In this document: positions 1-7,734 of the stretch, one piece after another | How the letters are laid out: every line of letters begins with the position of its first letter | Position numbering within the stretch: position 1 is the first letter of the stretch | Assembly (NCBI RefSeq): GCF_029869545.1 | Contig: NZ_JARWQD010000305.1 | Span: forward strand, 1 to 64,000 | Reading direction: 5' to 3' | From: Nocardia wallacei | GTDB taxonomy: Bacteria > Actinomycetota > Actinomycetes > Mycobacteriales > Mycobacteriaceae | DNA: 64,000 nt | Program-made: the position numbers and the translations under genes | Notes under the pieces: generated by a model | The model's input: only the letters and a program-made list of their open reading frames with translations | What the model was told of the DNA's origin: nothing | Database searches by the model: none

Positions 1-117
1 CCCCGCCCGGGGGGGGGGGGCGCCCCGGGGGGGGGGGGGCCCCCCCCCCCCCCCCCGCGGGGGGGGGGCCCCCCGGGCCCCCCCCCCCCCGGGGGGGGGG
101 GGGCCCCCGCGCCCGGG
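1..117. other. G/C-only low-complexity tract at contig edge
   Basis: The first 117 bases contain no A or T and consist of homopolymer runs of G and C of up to about 16. The first A appears at position 118. Ordinary high-GC coding DNA does not look like this. It is most likely an assembly or base-calling artefact at a contig end, not biological sequence. No gene can be supported here. Confidence 0.85.
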
Positions 118-135
118 AACCGCCGGGAGACTGGG

Positions 136-1719
136 TCAGCGCACGTAGGAAAGTACGCTCATCATTCCGGCCTCGCCGTGATACACGTTGTGGCAGTGAA
201 CCATCCACTGGCCCGGATTGTTCGCTTCGACGTCGACCTCAACGGTCTGCATCGGCAGGACGATCGAGGTGTCCTTGCGTGGACCGGTATCGGCGGCGTT
301 GACGACCTGGAAGGTGTGGCCGTGCAGGTGCATCGGGTGGAACATCGTTGTCTTGTTGACGAACCGCAGCCTAACCCGTTGTCCCTCAGTCACATCCAGC
401 GGCGCGTGGCTGGGGAATGCCGTGCCGTTGAAGGTCCAGATGTAGTTGTTCATGTCATGTTCGAGGGTGAGGTCCAGCGTCGAGTCCAGGGAGCGTTTCG
501 GCAATCGCACCGATTCGGTTGCGGTTAGTTTGTCGGCGGACAACGGTGGAATCGACAGCTCGGCCGGCCGGACGCCGGCGAGCGGCGCAGTACCGGCGCC
601 GGCCCGGATGAGCGCAAATCCCTGTCCTGCTTTGACTTCCGCGGAGGCGACGACCGGGAAGACGCCATCACCGAGGTCGACGATGGCGTCGTAGCGTTCG
701 CCCATGCCGATCAGCAGGCTCGCGGTGGTTACCGGTTGCACGGGATAGCCGTCGGTGTGGGTGACACGAAGCTGGTGCCCGCCGACGGCGACACGGAAAG
801 CGGTGTCGGAGGCGGCGTTGATGATGCGCATCCGCTGGCCGGGTTTTGCGTCGAAGGTGACCGGGTCGGTGCCGATGCGTCCGTTGATCAGGTAGTACGG
901 GTAGTCCGTGATGTCTCCGGCGTCGGAGCCCAGCGGGGCATTGGGATCGGTCGGCATCGTCATGGCAGATGAGCCGCCCATGTTCATGCCGCTCATGCCT
1001 CCGTGGTCCATGCCGCTCATTCCGCCCGTGGTCGTGCCACCCATGTTCATTCTCGCCATGCCCTTGTCTCGCAGCTGCTGCAGCTCCTTGTCGGGGTCAC
1101 GGCCGTTGACGCCGTCGAGCCAATCATCGAGCACCACAACGGCTTCCACGTCGTAGTCCGTGCCGTCGGCCGGGTCTTCCACAATGAGCGGGGCGTAAAG
1201 CCCGCGGTCGAGCTGGACCCCGACGTGCGGGTGGAAGAAGTAGGTACCGGCATCGGGCACGGCGAACTCATATCCGAAGGTGCCGCCGGGCGCGACGGCG
1301 GCCTGGGTGAGGTCGGGCATCCCGTCCATGTCGTTGCGCAGCGCGAGACCGTGCCAGTGGATCGTGGTGGGGGCGGGCAGGCCGTTCGTGAGGTCGGCAC
1401 GCAGCACCTGTCCTGGTTTGATGCGGATCTCCTGCCCGGGCAGCTTGCCGTCGTAGGTCCAGGTCTGCACCTGAACACCGCCGAGATCGACGGTGGCCGG
1501 GGCGGGCCGCAGGGACACCTGCCGAACCTGAGCATTTGCGGCTCGACGGGCGCTCTCAGCAGCTCGGACGGGATCGGAGTCGGCTTGGACGAGTGTGCGC
1601 GAGTTCGACGAATCCGTCGAACAGGCGGCGAGAACGGCGGCCGCGGCGGCGCCGGTACCGAGGGCGAGGAACCCTCGCCGAGTCATCGGGGCCGGATGGG
1701 GGAACGGGCTGGTCGACAT
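136..1719 (-). CDS. Multicopper oxidase, Tat-exported lipoprotein
   Basis: A 527-aa laccase-like multicopper oxidase, a family that oxidises Cu(I) or organic substrates outside the membrane and often gives copper tolerance. The N-terminus has a twin-arginine signal (TRRGFLALG, residues 13-21) followed by a lipobox LAAC (Cys33). Copper ligands are visible as HWHG (121-124), HPH (163-165), HPMHLHGH (461-468) and HCHNVYH near 508, with a Met a few residues on that fits a type 1 site. A Met-rich loop (residues 221-255, MSGMDHGGMSGMNM) resembles the copper-binding loops of CueO-type oxidases. The chosen ATG has AGGAGA upstream; the open frame continues 70 codons further 5' but without plausible signal-peptide sequence. 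The next gene upstream on the same strand is a small membrane protein that often accompanies copper genes. Confidence 0.93.
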   Translation of the reverse strand: MSTSPFPHPAPMTRRGFLALGTGAAAAAVLAACSTDSSNSRTLVQADSDPVRAAESARRAANAQVRQVSLRPAPATVDLGGVQVQTWTYDGKLPGQEIRIKPGQVLRADLTNGLPAPTTIHWHGLALRNDMDGMPDLTQAAVAPGGTFGYEFAVPDAGTYFFHPHVGVQLDRGLYAPLIVEDPADGTDYDVEAVVVLDDWLDGVNGRDPDKELQQLRDKGMARMNMGGTTTGGMSGMDHGGMSGMNMGGSSAMTMPTDPNAPLGSDAGDITDYPYYLINGRIGTDPVTFDAKPGQRMRIINAASDTAFRVAVGGHQLRVTHTDGYPVQPVTTASLLIGMGERYDAIVDLGDGVFPVVASAEVKAGQGFALIRAGAGTAPLAGVRPAELSIPPLSADKLTATESVRLPKRSLDSTLDLTLEHDMNNYIWTFNGTAFPSHAPLDVTEGQRVRLRFVNKTTMFHPMHLHGHTFQVVNAADTGPRKDTSIVLPMQTVEVDVEANNPGQWMVHCHNVYHGEAGMMSVLSYVR

Positions 1720-1988
1720 GGGGTCTCCTGGATCATGAACGGACTGAACGGCTGCGTAGGCAGTCGGATGCAGCGGTCGAACGACCCCGGGCACGGACCT
1801 GTGGACCGGTCGGCCCAGGGCAGTGAGGTAGCCAGCCAGTCGGCCGGAGCGCCTTGGCGTACCATCGTGCCCGCACCAACTGCTGTTGCCAGGGGAAGGC
1901 CGCACAGTTGTGACGTGTCCACCGATCACCGCCGACGATGCGTGAGACGTCGAGGATAACCGCGGTCGCGACGAGGCGGCCGAGACGA

Positions 1989-2399
1989 TCAGATCCGCAG
2001 TATCGACAAGTCCGCCAACGAGGGAACAGTCCAGGGCGGAGGTCGTTGCCTGGTCGCCCGCAAAATTCCGAGAGGAGGTCGATGGCCGTCGCCACGGGCC
2101 CAGTCCAGGCGGCCCAGTAGCACGAGGCCGATGGCCAGCGCTACAGCCGACAGGACGAAGACGCAGGGATGCATCCCCGCGTGGGCAAGAGCCTGGTCGA
2201 TGTCGCCGACCGAAGCGGTGTCGTGGTGCTCGTCGAGTGCAGTCGTCGCGATGGCGGAATGCTCGGGCATGGTGTGGTGCGAACCGGCGCCGAGGCAGAA
2301 TACGCCGGCATGCATGGCGACAACACCCAGCAACAGCGCCAAGACCCCGACCATCCGGACGAGCCCGGAGGCGCGATGTGAGGGGTGCTGGACGGCCAC
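1989..2399 (-). CDS. Small membrane protein, DUF6153-like
   Basis: About 136 aa with two hydrophobic segments (LVRMVGVLALLLGVVAMHAG and VFVLSAVALAIGLVLLG) separated by a polar loop rich in His and Met (HHTMPEHS, DEHHD, HAGMH). This layout matches the actinobacterial DUF6153 family as I remember it; no biochemical role is established. It lies upstream of the multicopper oxidase on the same strand, with about 270 bases between them, so a copper-related role is plausible but inferred. The start is uncertain: the GTG at 2399 has only a weak ribosome site, and the open frame extends to 2624. Confidence 0.6.
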   Translation of the reverse strand: MAVQHPSHRASGLVRMVGVLALLLGVVAMHAGVFCLGAGSHHTMPEHSAIATTALDEHHDTASVGDIDQALAHAGMHPCVFVLSAVALAIGLVLLGRLDWARGDGHRPPLGILRATRQRPPPWTVPSLADLSILRI

Positions 2400-2762
2400 A
2401 CCGCCATCATATCGACGCGGTGTCCAGCGGCCCGCCGTGGTCCTCGCCGAGGAACCGTCGAGCTGACGACAGATGTGAGCGGCGGAGTCCCAGATACCAG
2501 GCTTCTGCGCCGGCAATGCCTGTGCGTCCGGTGATTCGACACGACATGGGGTCAAGCGTGTGCTGCGTTGGCGATGTTCGAAAACTCGCAACGGTTCGGC
2601 AACGCTGGAGCAATGAACCGGCAACGACCAGATGATGTAGTTGCCGCAGTCACCCTCACCGGGTGGGTTCTTCGTCGCACCACCTCGCGTGATACATCGC
2701 TTCGGCGTGGTGGTGACACTCGGTATCGGTGGCCTCTTGCCCGACGACTCGCGGAGGTTGCT

Positions 2763-2942
2763 GTGCAGGTGTTATCACAAGCGTATTCACCCATGGCGCA
2801 GCCGGACTGCGCCCACGATCCGTCCGGGTTCGATGATCTCACCCACGCCCGGTACGTCCTGATCACCCATGACGGACATGGCGGCTGCCTGCCCTATGTG
2901 GCCGCGACCGCCTACTGCGGCGGCTTGGCCGAGGACCTGTGA
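2763..2942 (+). CDS. Small hypothetical protein coupled to the next gene
   Basis: A 59-aa protein of unknown function, beginning VQVLSQAYSPM and ending CGGLAEDL. A longer open frame exists, but the GTG at 2763 has a strong GGAGG (2753-2757) five bases upstream, so this start is preferred. The TGA stop overlaps the ATG of the next gene by one base, indicating translational coupling. The core has many His, Asp and Cys residues (THDGHGGCLPYV) but no recognisable motif. Confidence 0.55.
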   Translation: MQVLSQAYSPMAQPDCAHDPSGFDDLTHARYVLITHDGHGGCLPYVAATAYCGGLAEDL

Positions 2943-3430
2943 TGTTCGAATCCTGCTACACCCCAGTCGATATCGCCCACCGGATGCGGATCCGCTACGG
3001 ATTCCCCGTCGAACTCGTCGGCTGCCGCCCGAGCGTGGTCTGCGGGTTCGGAATCGGCGCGATCGACATGCCCGCTGGTCTCGGGCACCGCGTCCACGTC
3101 CTGCTGCGCTCGGAACCGTCGCTGCCGGTCATCGCCGACTCCCGCGACGCGGTCTGGACATTCCTGGTGGACGTGTCGCGGCCGTGGTTTCCGCTGGGCT
3201 CGCACCGGCGGCCGCTAGCCGAACACGGGGTCGCGCTGCGCCGCCGCGGCCAGCGGGTGCTGCTGCCGCTGTCCGACGTCGGCCACGGATGGCGATGGGC
3301 CAGCCAACCCACCCCCGGATTGTTGCGGCTCCCCTCGCGCGCCACAGTGCTCGACGCGGCCGATCTGGCCATCGACATGACCGCCGGGCCCCGCTACCCA
3401 CCCCGTCCGCCGGCAACCAGGACACACTAG
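2942..3430 (+). CDS. Hypothetical protein, same family as the gene at 39998-40474
   Basis: A 162-aa protein with no named domain that I recognise. It carries the pattern AIDMPAGLGHRV, then WTFLVD, then HGVALRRRGQRVLLPLS, then RWASQP. The same ordered pattern (AIQMGTG, MWVFLTD, VGVNLCRFGAAAVLPGGS, CWLRPP) occurs in the protein at 39998-40474, so the two are probably paralogues. A GTG at 2939 directly precedes the ATG; either could start translation. The gene is coupled to the 59-aa gene upstream. Downstream lies decayed transposon sequence. Confidence 0.6.
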   Translation: MFESCYTPVDIAHRMRIRYGFPVELVGCRPSVVCGFGIGAIDMPAGLGHRVHVLLRSEPSLPVIADSRDAVWTFLVDVSRPWFPLGSHRRPLAEHGVALRRRGQRVLLPLSDVGHGWRWASQPTPGLLRLPSRATVLDAADLAIDMTAGPRYPPRPPATRTH

Positions 3431-3539
3431 GAGGTCGCTTCTCGGCCTGCCGACAGCGCACGGCCCGATCGCTGGTGAAAGCAGCGCTGATCTCGCCACT
3501 GACCCGAGCCTCTCATCCGCGTCGGGACCCAGACGGCGA

Positions 3540-3960
3540 GTGCGCGTTGGATTTCGCGGGCGATGTCGTAGAGGGTCAGCGCTGCCCACCGGCTTTTGGA
3601 GCGGTCAGTCGCAGGGTCGTGAGGAATAGGTGGGCGACGGTGACGAGGGCGGGGCGTGCTGGTGCCAGCCGAGCCGTGACCGGCCCTTGAAGTGGTCCGG
3701 GCCGAGGGCTACCTCAGTTCGTGGTAGTCGTGTTCGATGCGCCAGCGGATCTTGGCCAGGCGTACGAGTTCGGCGATGGGCGGCGGGCAGGGTGCCGACA
3801 TCGGCCGCGATAATGGTGTGGTTGGCGGGGGACTCGGATGCCGGCGAATCAGGACCTCATCGCGGTGTCGGGGGTTGGCGGGGCCGGTTTGGGTGCCGTG
3901 CCGCCAGGTGACCTCGATCAGGGCGTTGGTTCCGGCGGCGGTGACTACGGCGTGGCAGTT
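3540..3960 (-). pseudogene. Degenerate IS701/IS4-type transposase fragment
   Basis: On the minus strand the translation around 3710-3780 reads AELVRLAKIRWRIEHDYHEL, the conserved C-terminal signature of IS701-type DDE transposases. About 120 bases upstream in the same frame is EVTWRHGTQTGPANP, matching the segment that normally precedes it. A stop follows the signature, and in a shifted frame GPDHFKGRSRLGWHQH and then HLFLTT-like sequence continue to about 3540, so the gene is broken by small deletions. No intact ends or terminal repeats were found. Confidence 0.6.
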
Positions 3961-4204
3961 GGTGGGCGCGCCGGGGGTAGCGGGGTCGACCCCGTCGCGT
4001 GGGTGGGTCGCCGGGATCGTGCGCGGTGAGGGTGCGCGGCTCGACTGCGATCTCGTCCCCGGCTGGCGCGCACTACGCACGGAGTCGTGGGCGGTGTCTC
4101 CCGGAGCGTCGTCTCCGGCGTTGAGCGAGGTCATGAAGTCCGTGCCAGGCCTACGCCCCGGGCCCCGATCGCCTACCCGGACGCCCCCGGGTGAACCGTA
4201 TTGC

Positions 4205-4310
4205 GGTGCGCCGATGGCGATGTAGGTGTCCATCGACTCGTGCCCGTAGAGCGCCCGGCAGATAATAGCGACCGCTGACCGCACGCAGGCTGTGCGCGAC
4301 CAGGAGAGAT
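4205..4310 (-). pseudogene. Possible tyrosine-recombinase C-terminal scrap
   Basis: Two overlapping minus-strand frames give LLVAHSLRA and then YGHESMDTYIAIG. Together they resemble the HxLR and GH...Y boxes of a phage-type integrase, interrupted by a frameshift. The match is short and could be chance. The rest of 3431-4646 outside this scrap and the transposase remnant holds nothing I can identify. Confidence 0.22.
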
Positions 4311-4646
4311 CGGCACACCGGGGGCGCGGGCGCGGCGGAATTCATTGCATCCGCGATATTTTCGGCATCGGCGGCCATGGGCAAGCCCTTCAGACCGAGC
4401 ACGATCGGCAGATTGCCGGCCCGCAGCACGGTGGCCATCGGCTGGTAGGGCAGCGCGCCGATGGCCTGCCCCGGGGCAGGTCGTACGGGCGCTGGTAGGG
4501 CTCGACTGCCCGGCCGGAGGCCAGCGACCTGCACTTATCCACCCGCGAATGCCTATGGCACACCTAATGCCTACCGATGTCCGCCCGAGGTCTACGTGCC
4601 TACGCTGCAGCCGCCTCGGGCAATTCGCACCGTATCGGAGCCATAG

Positions 4647-5900
4647 TTGACAGTGCCACGTTCATCGAATCGTTCTGCCGCCGAACCGGTTTCGCACCAC
4701 GGTTCGCCGGTCCAGCTGGACCGGGAGCGAGTGCCGCTGTACGCGCCCGAATTCGCCACCGATCCGCACGCGGCGTACCGGTCCATGCGCGCCCGATACG
4801 GTTCGCTGGTGCCGGTCGAGCTGGCGCCGGGCGTACCGGCCACCCTGGTCATCGGCTACCGCACCGCCATCCGGATTCTCCACGACCCCGAGCATTTCCC
4901 CGCCGATCCGCGGGGCTGGGAACGCAGCGTCCCGGCCGACTGCCCGGTGCTGCCGGTCTTGCAGTGGCGGCCGAATGCCCTGCGCAGCACCGGCAACGAG
5001 CACGCTCGCTACCGCCGCGTCAATACCGACGGCATCGACGCGGTGGATCTGCACGCGCTGCATGCCACGGTCGAGCGGATCGCCGGGGAGCTGATCGCGG
5101 ATTTCGAGGCCGCAGGGTCGGCGGATCTGGTGGCGCAGTACGCGTTTCCGCTCGCGTTCGCGGTCATCAACGCGATGCTGGGCTGCCCGCCGGAGATCGG
5201 CGCGCGGATCGCCGCCGCCACGGTCGCGGTGTTCGACGGCGACGATGCCGAACAGGGCAACCAGTTGCTGGCTGCGGCCGTGCTGGAACTGGTCGAGATG
5301 AAACGGCGCGAGCCGGGCGACGACATCACCTCGCGGTTGCTGGCCCATCCCGCCGCGCTCGACGACGCGGAGGTGATCCACCAGATCGTCGTACTGTACG
5401 GCGCGGGCATCGAACCGCTGCAGAATCTGATCGGGAACGCGCTGCGGCTCATCCTGATCGACGACCGGTTCGCCGGTCATGTGATCGGCGGCAGCCTGTG
5501 CACCCGGGACGCTCTGGACGAGGTGCTGTTCGACGATCCCCCGATGGCGAACTTCTCGGTCACCTATCCGCGCCAGCCGATCCTGATCGAGGACAACTGG
5601 TTGCCCGCGCACCAGCCGGTCGTCGTCAGCCTGGCCGGATGCAATAACGACCCGCTGGTCAGCGCGGGCGACCACACCGGGAACCGGTCGCATCTGGCGT
5701 GGGGCGCAGGCCCGCACGCCTGTCCTGCCCGCTCGGCGGCGTATCTGATCGCGCAGGACGCGGTCGACCAACTGCTGGACGCGCTGCCCGACCTCGCGCT
5801 GGCGATCCCGGCCACCGAATTGGCTTGGCGGCCGGGTCCTTTCCATCGGGCCCTGACCGCGCTGCCGGTAGTCTTCCCGCCGACGCGGCCGCCGGTGTAG
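4647..5900 (+). CDS. Atypical cytochrome P450, CYP157/conservon type
   Basis: A 417-aa P450-fold protein. The heme-ligand loop WGAGPHACPA places the axial Cys at residue 359. The I-helix region reads LYGAGIEPLQNLIG, lacking the usual acidic-Thr pair. The K-helix motif ExxR is missing: the corresponding stretch is ALDEVLFDDPP, with no Arg. This combination, with the downstream YPRQP and AGCNNDP segments, is typical of CYP157-like P450s that sit in Streptomyces conservons beside a sensor kinase, roadblock protein, DUF742 protein and small GTPase. None of those partners is present here; decayed transposon DNA lies upstream. A TTG start has GGAG six bases upstream. Its stop lies almost end to end with the convergent flavoprotein gene. 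Substrate unknown. Confidence 0.85.
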   Translation: MTVPRSSNRSAAEPVSHHGSPVQLDRERVPLYAPEFATDPHAAYRSMRARYGSLVPVELAPGVPATLVIGYRTAIRILHDPEHFPADPRGWERSVPADCPVLPVLQWRPNALRSTGNEHARYRRVNTDGIDAVDLHALHATVERIAGELIADFEAAGSADLVAQYAFPLAFAVINAMLGCPPEIGARIAAATVAVFDGDDAEQGNQLLAAAVLELVEMKRREPGDDITSRLLAHPAALDDAEVIHQIVVLYGAGIEPLQNLIGNALRLILIDDRFAGHVIGGSLCTRDALDEVLFDDPPMANFSVTYPRQPILIEDNWLPAHQPVVVSLAGCNNDPLVSAGDHTGNRSHLAWGAGPHACPARSAAYLIAQDAVDQLLDALPDLALAIPATELAWRPGPFHRALTALPVVFPPTRPPV

Positions 5901-5901
5901 G

Positions 5902-7098
5902 TCAGGTCCCGGCGGCCAGTTCGGTCATGTTCGCCGGGCGGGCGAAGGTGTCGGCGAAGACGTCGGCCAGCCGGGAATCGTGGGCCGCCGCCAGCATCAG
6001 ATCCTGCACCGGGGCCGGCGGGTTCAGCACGGTCGCCGTCCAGCGCGCGGCGGGGTAGGCGATTTCGGTCAGCCACGGCTCGGCTGCCGCGATCATCCAG
6101 TCCCGATCGAAAGGACCGTCCGGATGCTCCAGGATCGCCTCGCCGTACCGGAGCCCGCAGTGCACGGCGCTGTTGGCGCCCTGCGCGCCGCCCGGGTCCA
6201 TGCGGCACACCACGTCACCGCCGCCCAGCACGGCGGCGCCCGACGGCAGCGTGCCCACCGGGCAGCGCACCGCGGGGGTGACCGCGCCGACCAGCGTGGC
6301 CCCGGCGTCGGTCAGTTCCGCGTCGCGGTACCGGTCCGCGAGGGCGGACGGCAGATGCCGGTCCAGCAGCCGCTGGGCCAGCCGCAGCCGCTCACCGGGA
6401 TCGCCGACCCCCCCGAACACATCCAGTTCACCGCCGGGCCGCGCCTCGAAAAGCACCATCTCGCAACGGCGTTCGGCACCCGGCCGTCCGGTCAGACCGG
6501 GATAGGAGATGATCTCGCCCGTCCCTGGCAGCGTCACATAGGTACCCAGCTCGTCCGGGTCGGGCACGACACCGTCGAGGTACAGCGCCGCCAGCTGCCG
6601 CTGCGGACCCACCGGTGCGTCCCAGGCCGGGGCCGCCGGGAAGCAGGCGGCCAGTTCGCGATTCGCGCGGGTGACCACCGTGAGGTCGTAATCGGCGGTG
6701 TCACGGTCGATTTCGGCGATGGCCGGCGTGGCGATCGCCAGCTGCCCACCGCCATCCGCGAACGTCCGCAACCAGCGGCCGAAGACCGTGCGCTGGTCGA
6801 CGCTGCGCGCCGGTCGGGTGAATCGCCCGGACCACTGCACCGCCACCGCGCGATCGACCACCATGGTGAACCGGATGCCGGCGATCTGCGGCGCGGTGGA
6901 ACGCCAGAAGTCCAGTCCCGCAGCCGATTCCAGGTCCAGCGTCGGCGGGAACTTGACCTGTGTGCTGGTGACCGAACCGGACAGGATCGCCTCGCTGTCG
7001 CGGTCGGTGACGACGGTGACCTCCGCGCCACCGGCCAGCAGCCGATGCGCCAGTGGCAGTCCGCACTCACCCGCGCCCAGTACCCGTATACGCCTCAT
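5902..7098 (-). CDS. FAD-dependent styrene/indole monooxygenase-like protein
   Basis: A 398-aa flavoprotein of the StyA type, which epoxidises styrene or hydroxylates indole using FADH2 from a separate reductase. The N-terminal Rossmann motif is GAGECG (residues 8-13), followed by LPLAHRLL. The substrate-binding-domain region (SVTSTQVKFPPTLDLE, then FWRSTAPQIAGI) and the late FAD segment (GDVVCRMDPGGAQGANSAVHCG) match the family. No StyB-like reductase is seen nearby. The ATG is preceded by AGAGGAAA. It converges with the P450 at 4647-5900, with one base between the stop codons. The actual substrate cannot be told from sequence. Confidence 0.85.
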   Translation of the reverse strand: MRRIRVLGAGECGLPLAHRLLAGGAEVTVVTDRDSEAILSGSVTSTQVKFPPTLDLESAAGLDFWRSTAPQIAGIRFTMVVDRAVAVQWSGRFTRPARSVDQRTVFGRWLRTFADGGGQLAIATPAIAEIDRDTADYDLTVVTRANRELAACFPAAPAWDAPVGPQRQLAALYLDGVVPDPDELGTYVTLPGTGEIISYPGLTGRPGAERRCEMVLFEARPGGELDVFGGVGDPGERLRLAQRLLDRHLPSALADRYRDAELTDAGATLVGAVTPAVRCPVGTLPSGAAVLGGGDVVCRMDPGGAQGANSAVHCGLRYGEAILEHPDGPFDRDWMIAAAEPWLTEIAYPAARWTATVLNPPAPVQDLMLAAAHDSRLADVFADTFARPANMTELAAGT

Positions 7099-7328
7099 AT
7101 CGGTTTCCTCTCGAGACCATTGCCCAACGCCATCGCCCCGGCCCCCGGCCTGCCGAACGGCGACGACTCTGGCCCACCAGAGCCCGTCCTGCCGAACGCC
7201 GCCCTGCACAGGTCACCCGACCGCAAGCTGCACACCGCCGCTCACTCAGGTCCACTCGGCCCGACCCCGCCGAACGCCCTCGCCCTGTCAGATCCGCCCG
7301 ACCCCACCTGCCCAACGCGGCCGTCCAC

Positions 7329-7547
7329 TCAGGTCCACAGTCGCCTGCACGGCAGCGGCGGCAAATTGTCACGCAGGTCGGAATCGATCGTCACCCGCGC
7401 ACCAGCCTTGGTGACGGCGGCGGAGAACCGGGCGGCGACCGCCCGATCGTCCTGGTAGTCGAAAACGATCGGCGGACTGTCGAACCGCACCCGGATATGA
7501 CACGAGTCCGGGCCGGTGCCGCCCGGATGCGGCGTTCCGGCAACCAC
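7329..7547 (-). CDS. Small hypothetical protein, same family as the gene at 40603-40776
   Basis: A 72-aa frame whose last 55 residues (HIRVRFDSPPIVFDYQ, DDRAVAARFSAAV, VTIDSDLRDN, LPPLPCRRLW) align with the 57-aa protein at 40603-40776 (LTVRLDDGAPLHYR, DRRVAEAFAAAA, ITIDDHVRTW, MPQLPCQSLW). The shared ending LPC..LW makes chance unlikely, so I regard it as a real small gene. The GTG start has only a weak site. It is isolated between the flavoprotein and the STAND regulator. The rest of 7099-7734 holds no other gene that I can support. Confidence 0.5.
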   Translation of the reverse strand: MVAGTPHPGGTGPDSCHIRVRFDSPPIVFDYQDDRAVAARFSAAVTKAGARVTIDSDLRDNLPPLPCRRLWT

Positions 7548-7734
7548 TGCACGTATCTCACTGTTCGGCGTCGAGCTTCGGGGCCGCCGCGGGTCGGCGA
7601 CTCATGCATAGTGGCCCAGCGGCGCGCCCGGGACATCGGTAGATCCGGCACGGGCACGTAGGTAGGTATCCACTCCCATACTAAGGCCCGTTCTGTCGGC
7701 GGTACCGCGCGGTCGCCTACTAAAGTGGCTGGAT

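Noticed and set aside
1003..1959. A 318-aa plus-strand open frame opposite the multicopper oxidase
   Set aside because: Antisense to a gene with complete copper motifs; its translation is low-complexity Gly/Arg/Val sequence with no domain.
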